Below, one piece after another: positions 7,701 through 9,060 of a stretch of DNA of 9,060 nt. Position numbers and translations under genes: made by a program. The stretch's first letter is position 1; each line of letters starts with the position of its first letter. The DNA comes from Oscillospiraceae bacterium (GTDB lineage Bacteria > Bacillota > Clostridia > Oscillospirales > Oscillospiraceae), in the NCBI GenBank assembly GCA_031288675.1, contig JAITQY010000051.1, positions 1 to 9,060 on the forward strand. Reading direction: 5' to 3'. Under the pieces are notes generated by a model that saw only the letters and a program-made list of their open reading frames with translations, ran no database searches and was not told the DNA's origin.

Positions 7701-9036
7701 GTAGTTTTTCTAAAGCCTTTGCGCTTGCGACACGGTTCAACAGCCAAAACGTGTGTTTCAGTTCTGCCCTAAGCTCAGGCGTAGAGAACGGATACTTTTC
7801 GTTATGCGTCAGCGTATCAAGCCATTTTCTGACCTCTTCTTCGTGTATGAGCTTGCCGCTGTCAGTCGTAGCGAAAAACTCATTCAAATCAAAGGCAAAA
7901 TCGATGTCCCTGCCGTCTATTTCCGCCCCTTTGTTTACTTCGTCGGTTATCATCTGGCTCATCTGATAGGAGAACAGATTTAGGCGTGGTAAGCCCTCAT
8001 AAGGGTTGTTTTCCTCGCTTTCCTCAGACCATGCGGCTTTCGCGTCCTGCTCGTCGGCATACGTCCAGTTAAAAATCTGCTCCTTAGAGAATTTGCCGCT
8101 CGCTACCGCTTTGAACGGTGTTCCCGACAGATGCAGGGTGAAATTGCGGGTAATGTTGTTAAATGCGACATCCGTTTTGAACGTATCGATGCCCTCGTGC
8201 GCCTCATCGATTACAAGCAAATCCCAAGTTAAACCTTTAACCCATTCCAGTTTATCATAGTAACCGCCAAAACTTATCGCGCCTTTCAAATCCTGCAAGG
8301 AGATGAAAGCGATGCAACCAGAATGTTCACCGTCCGGCTTGCCGAGGTTCTCAGAAAGAAACTGTTCCCGCGTTAGGACAGGACGGTCTTTCAATGTGTC
8401 AGCGGTAGATACGAAGCGGTAATTAGTCTGCCACGCTATAAAAGTCTCAAAATCATCGAACCAAGAGTTAGCGATTGCAGGACGGTTCGTGACAATCAGA
8501 ACTTTTTTCGCTCCCATACGACGAGCAAGGTCGTAGGTCGTCAGCGTTTTGCCGAAGCGCGGCTTTGCGTTCCAAAGAAATTCTTCGCCTTTGTGGGTTG
8601 CTGCATAATCAAGCGTCATCTGCACAGCATCTTCCTGTTCGGCGCGGAGGCGATATTCAAGCCCGATTTCCGCTTGCGTGAACTGTTTGCACCGAAACTC
8701 ATCAAAGTCACTGTGAGCCTGGTCGGGAGTGCCATTGTAATAGAACCACTCGGTATTAGGGCGTTGGTCAACTTTTTTGAACTTCCGCAGGTAGGCGTGA
8801 AACTGCTTATCAAAGAACCACTCATCAGAGCCTATGAATTGCGCGGGTTCTGACCACAGCTTGGCTGGGGTTATCCCTGCGGTATGTGTCTGCTGACGGA
8901 TACGCTCGTCAGCGTTTTGGAGTTCAGTGTAGCCGATTTTTATCCATCCCTCGTTGGATTTATATTCAGGGATAACATAAGCGTAGATTTGTGGGTAGAC
9001 GGTTTTCGTCGTTTTGATTGTTGTATTAACGCTCAT
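4789..9036 (-). CDS. Single-chain restriction-modification enzyme: GIY-YIG-like nuclease, SF2 helicase, N6-adenine methyltransferase and target recognition
   Basis: A 1415-residue defence protein expected to methylate adenine at its own site and cleave unmodified DNA after ATP-driven translocation. Domains: a GIY-YIG/T5orf172-like nuclease at about 15-100 (IYAY 17-20, WIKIGYT 31-37, R45/R47, H80, EWF 96-98); an SF2 helicase at about 130-560 with Walker A AKPRFGKT (157-164), DEAH (277-280), SGT (304-306), TTGVTVPEW (500-508) and QAAFRAQ (525-531); an Ala/Lys/Glu-rich coiled-coil coupler at about 742-856; a methyltransferase with YTPKKIV (959-965), variant motif I DLYVKSGLYL (989-998) and NPPY (1082-1085), which marks amino-methylation of adenine; and a target-recognition region from about 1090 to 1360. 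The C-terminus, with VPLQDFTP and IDWS, resembles Eco57I-family methylases. The layout is like type ISP enzymes, but with a GIY-YIG-like rather than Mrr-like nuclease. The ATG at 9036 is the only usable start: an in-frame TAA lies three codons upstream. The frame is intact throughout. Recognition sequence is unknown. Confidence 0.92.
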   Translation of the reverse strand: MSVNTTIKTTKTVYPQIYAYVIPEYKSNEGWIKIGYTELQNADERIRQQTHTAGITPAKLWSEPAQFIGSDEWFFDKQFHAYLRKFKKVDQRPNTEWFYYNGTPDQAHSDFDEFRCKQFTQAEIGLEYRLRAEQEDAVQMTLDYAATHKGEEFLWNAKPRFGKTLTTYDLARRMGAKKVLIVTNRPAIANSWFDDFETFIAWQTNYRFVSTADTLKDRPVLTREQFLSENLGKPDGEHSGCIAFISLQDLKGAISFGGYYDKLEWVKGLTWDLLVIDEAHEGIDTFKTDVAFNNITRNFTLHLSGTPFKAVASGKFSKEQIFNWTYADEQDAKAAWSEESEENNPYEGLPRLNLFSYQMSQMITDEVNKGAEIDGRDIDFAFDLNEFFATTDSGKLIHEEEVRKWLDTLTHNEKYPFSTPELRAELKHTFWLLNRVASAKALEKLLREHPVFENYEIVLAAGDGKTDEDDPAATQKSLDRVRAAIKAHDRTITLSVGQLTTGVTVPEWTAVMMLSNLKSPSLYMQAAFRAQNAWRYDVDGEKRRKQNAYVFDFAPERTLIIYDEFANNLNSKTVSGGGTTDDREKNIRILLNFFPVIAEDDEGKMVELDVRQVLTIPKAIKAQEVVKRGFMSNLLFQNISGIFASAEAREILDQLNPVDIGKVTPRKTDDPIDTAGVKVDETGNAIVDTSIVISETNARFGEKVYADVTKAAAEAVEQTPDSLTNAVATAFTHGVLDAVKELAQDNSVTVAQAEQVVKQNANIIAREVEIVQKQAEIKKAEAEVEYKKQIAEAQENPAAVALAKEIFEVKQNEIANNLQKEVISTVEEKTRELTQKSTETILQKAEEKKKTMVEDGIRARLRGFARTIPSFLMAYGEPATTLANFDANITDAVFKEVTGITLDQFRALRDTYNFFDAVVFDESVQEFLHKKAELANYFDDSQTEDIFDYIPPQRTNQIYTPKKIVKMMIDKLEEENPDLFTDKDKTFADLYVKSGLYLTEIVKRLYIGLEGVIPDKDVRLKHILEHQVYGFAPSEIIYRIARNFVFGGFADVDDSHLVCRDLTETAKNGGSLEMKFDAVVGNPPYQEETESDSTRTMPIYQFFIDLAYKVSDRACLISPARFLFNAGYTSKTWNQKMLEDKHLKVEYYEMDSSKVFPNTDIKGGIAITYRNSKTVVGAIGTFTSFPELNSIVKKVAVKEEDSFSDIIYGQLIYQYARKLTEDYPEMPGVTMQNGRYLFRTSAFEKFSAIFSDEKPNDGFDYIQILGLQNSRRVYKWVRRDYIDVHESFEKYKVFIPAANGSGALGEVLSTPLVGTPLVGTTQTFLTIGAFDDLTEAENCLKYVSSKFARALLGVLKITQHNTSEKWKYVPLQDFTPQSDIDWSQSIPDIDHQLYAKYGLDEKEIGFIEEKVKAME
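5078..5111 (-). repeat. 15-bp tandem repeat (about 2.3 copies) in the target-recognition region
   Basis: The plus-strand unit GTACCCACGAGTGGG (5078-5092) is repeated exactly at 5093-5107 and begins a third time (5108-5111). Read in the gene it encodes T-P-L-V-G twice (residues 1310-1319), so copy change would keep frame. Each unit also contains the inverted repeat CCCAC-GA-GTGGG. Related methylases, as recalled, have a similar P-x-x-G-x-P-x-x-G segment here, so the protein pattern may be ancestral even though the codon-for-codon identity is striking. Confidence 0.8.
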
Positions 9037-9060
9037 CTCCTTTTAATCCCCTTATCAAAG
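9033..9060 (-). CDS. Possible 3' end of an upstream gene overlapping the restriction gene start (ATGA)
   Basis: Upstream of the restriction gene ATG, the minus-strand frame shifted by one base is open from the window edge to TGA at 9035-9033 and reads F-D-K-G-I-K-R-R-stop. Its stop overlaps the start codon as ATGA, a classic arrangement for translational coupling inside an operon. Supporting this, the restriction gene lacks a normally spaced Shine-Dalgarno: AGGAG abuts the ATG with no gap. Only eight full codons are visible, so the product cannot be identified and the open frame could be chance. Confidence 0.35.

Noticed and set aside
4789..9036. Separate restriction and methylation genes joined by a sequencing error
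   Set aside because: The reading frame is continuous through the linker with coherent protein sequence on both sides, and single-chain enzymes of this order are known.

Overview
The window looks like a chromosomal stretch from a Gram-positive Firmicute, probably a gut-type Clostridium relative with moderate GC. The main reason is a PolC-type replicative DNA polymerase, which is confined to Firmicutes and close relatives. A lipoprotein with a C39-like fold and a NodB-type deacetylase fit the same picture. The species cannot be named from this sequence alone.

Layout. Positions 2-2740 (+) hold the C-terminal two thirds of polC; the gene continues off the left edge. A convergent gene (3715-2840, -) encodes a secreted lipoprotein with a papain-like C39 fold, and a hairpin lies between the two stop codons. 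That lipoprotein gene is transcribed divergently from a membrane-anchored polysaccharide deacetylase (3871-4743, +). The roughly 155-bp space between them holds a near-consensus promoter for the lipoprotein and a less regular promoter for the deacetylase. From 4789 to the right edge a single large gene (9036-4789, -) encodes a 1415-residue restriction-modification protein. It joins an N-terminal GIY-YIG-like nuclease, an SF2 DEAH helicase/translocase, a coiled-coil coupler, an N6-adenine methyltransferase and a C-terminal target-recognition region. Its start codon overlaps, as ATGA, the stop of a further open frame that runs off the right edge, so it is probably the second or a later gene of an operon.

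How the parts relate. The left half (polC plus two cell-surface genes) reads as resident chromosome. The right half reads as an acquired defence gene. The two halves differ sharply in CCGG tetranucleotide density: about 49 copies by eye in the first 4.8 kb against 5 in the 4.25-kb restriction gene. Within the restriction gene, the target-recognition part (about 4957-5760) and the coiled-coil linker (about 6469-6813) are clearly more AT-rich than the helicase and methyltransferase core, which suggests domain exchange. The most interesting object is this single-chain nuclease-helicase-methyltransferase. Its layout resembles type ISP enzymes, but a GIY-YIG-like domain sits where those enzymes carry an Mrr-like nuclease.
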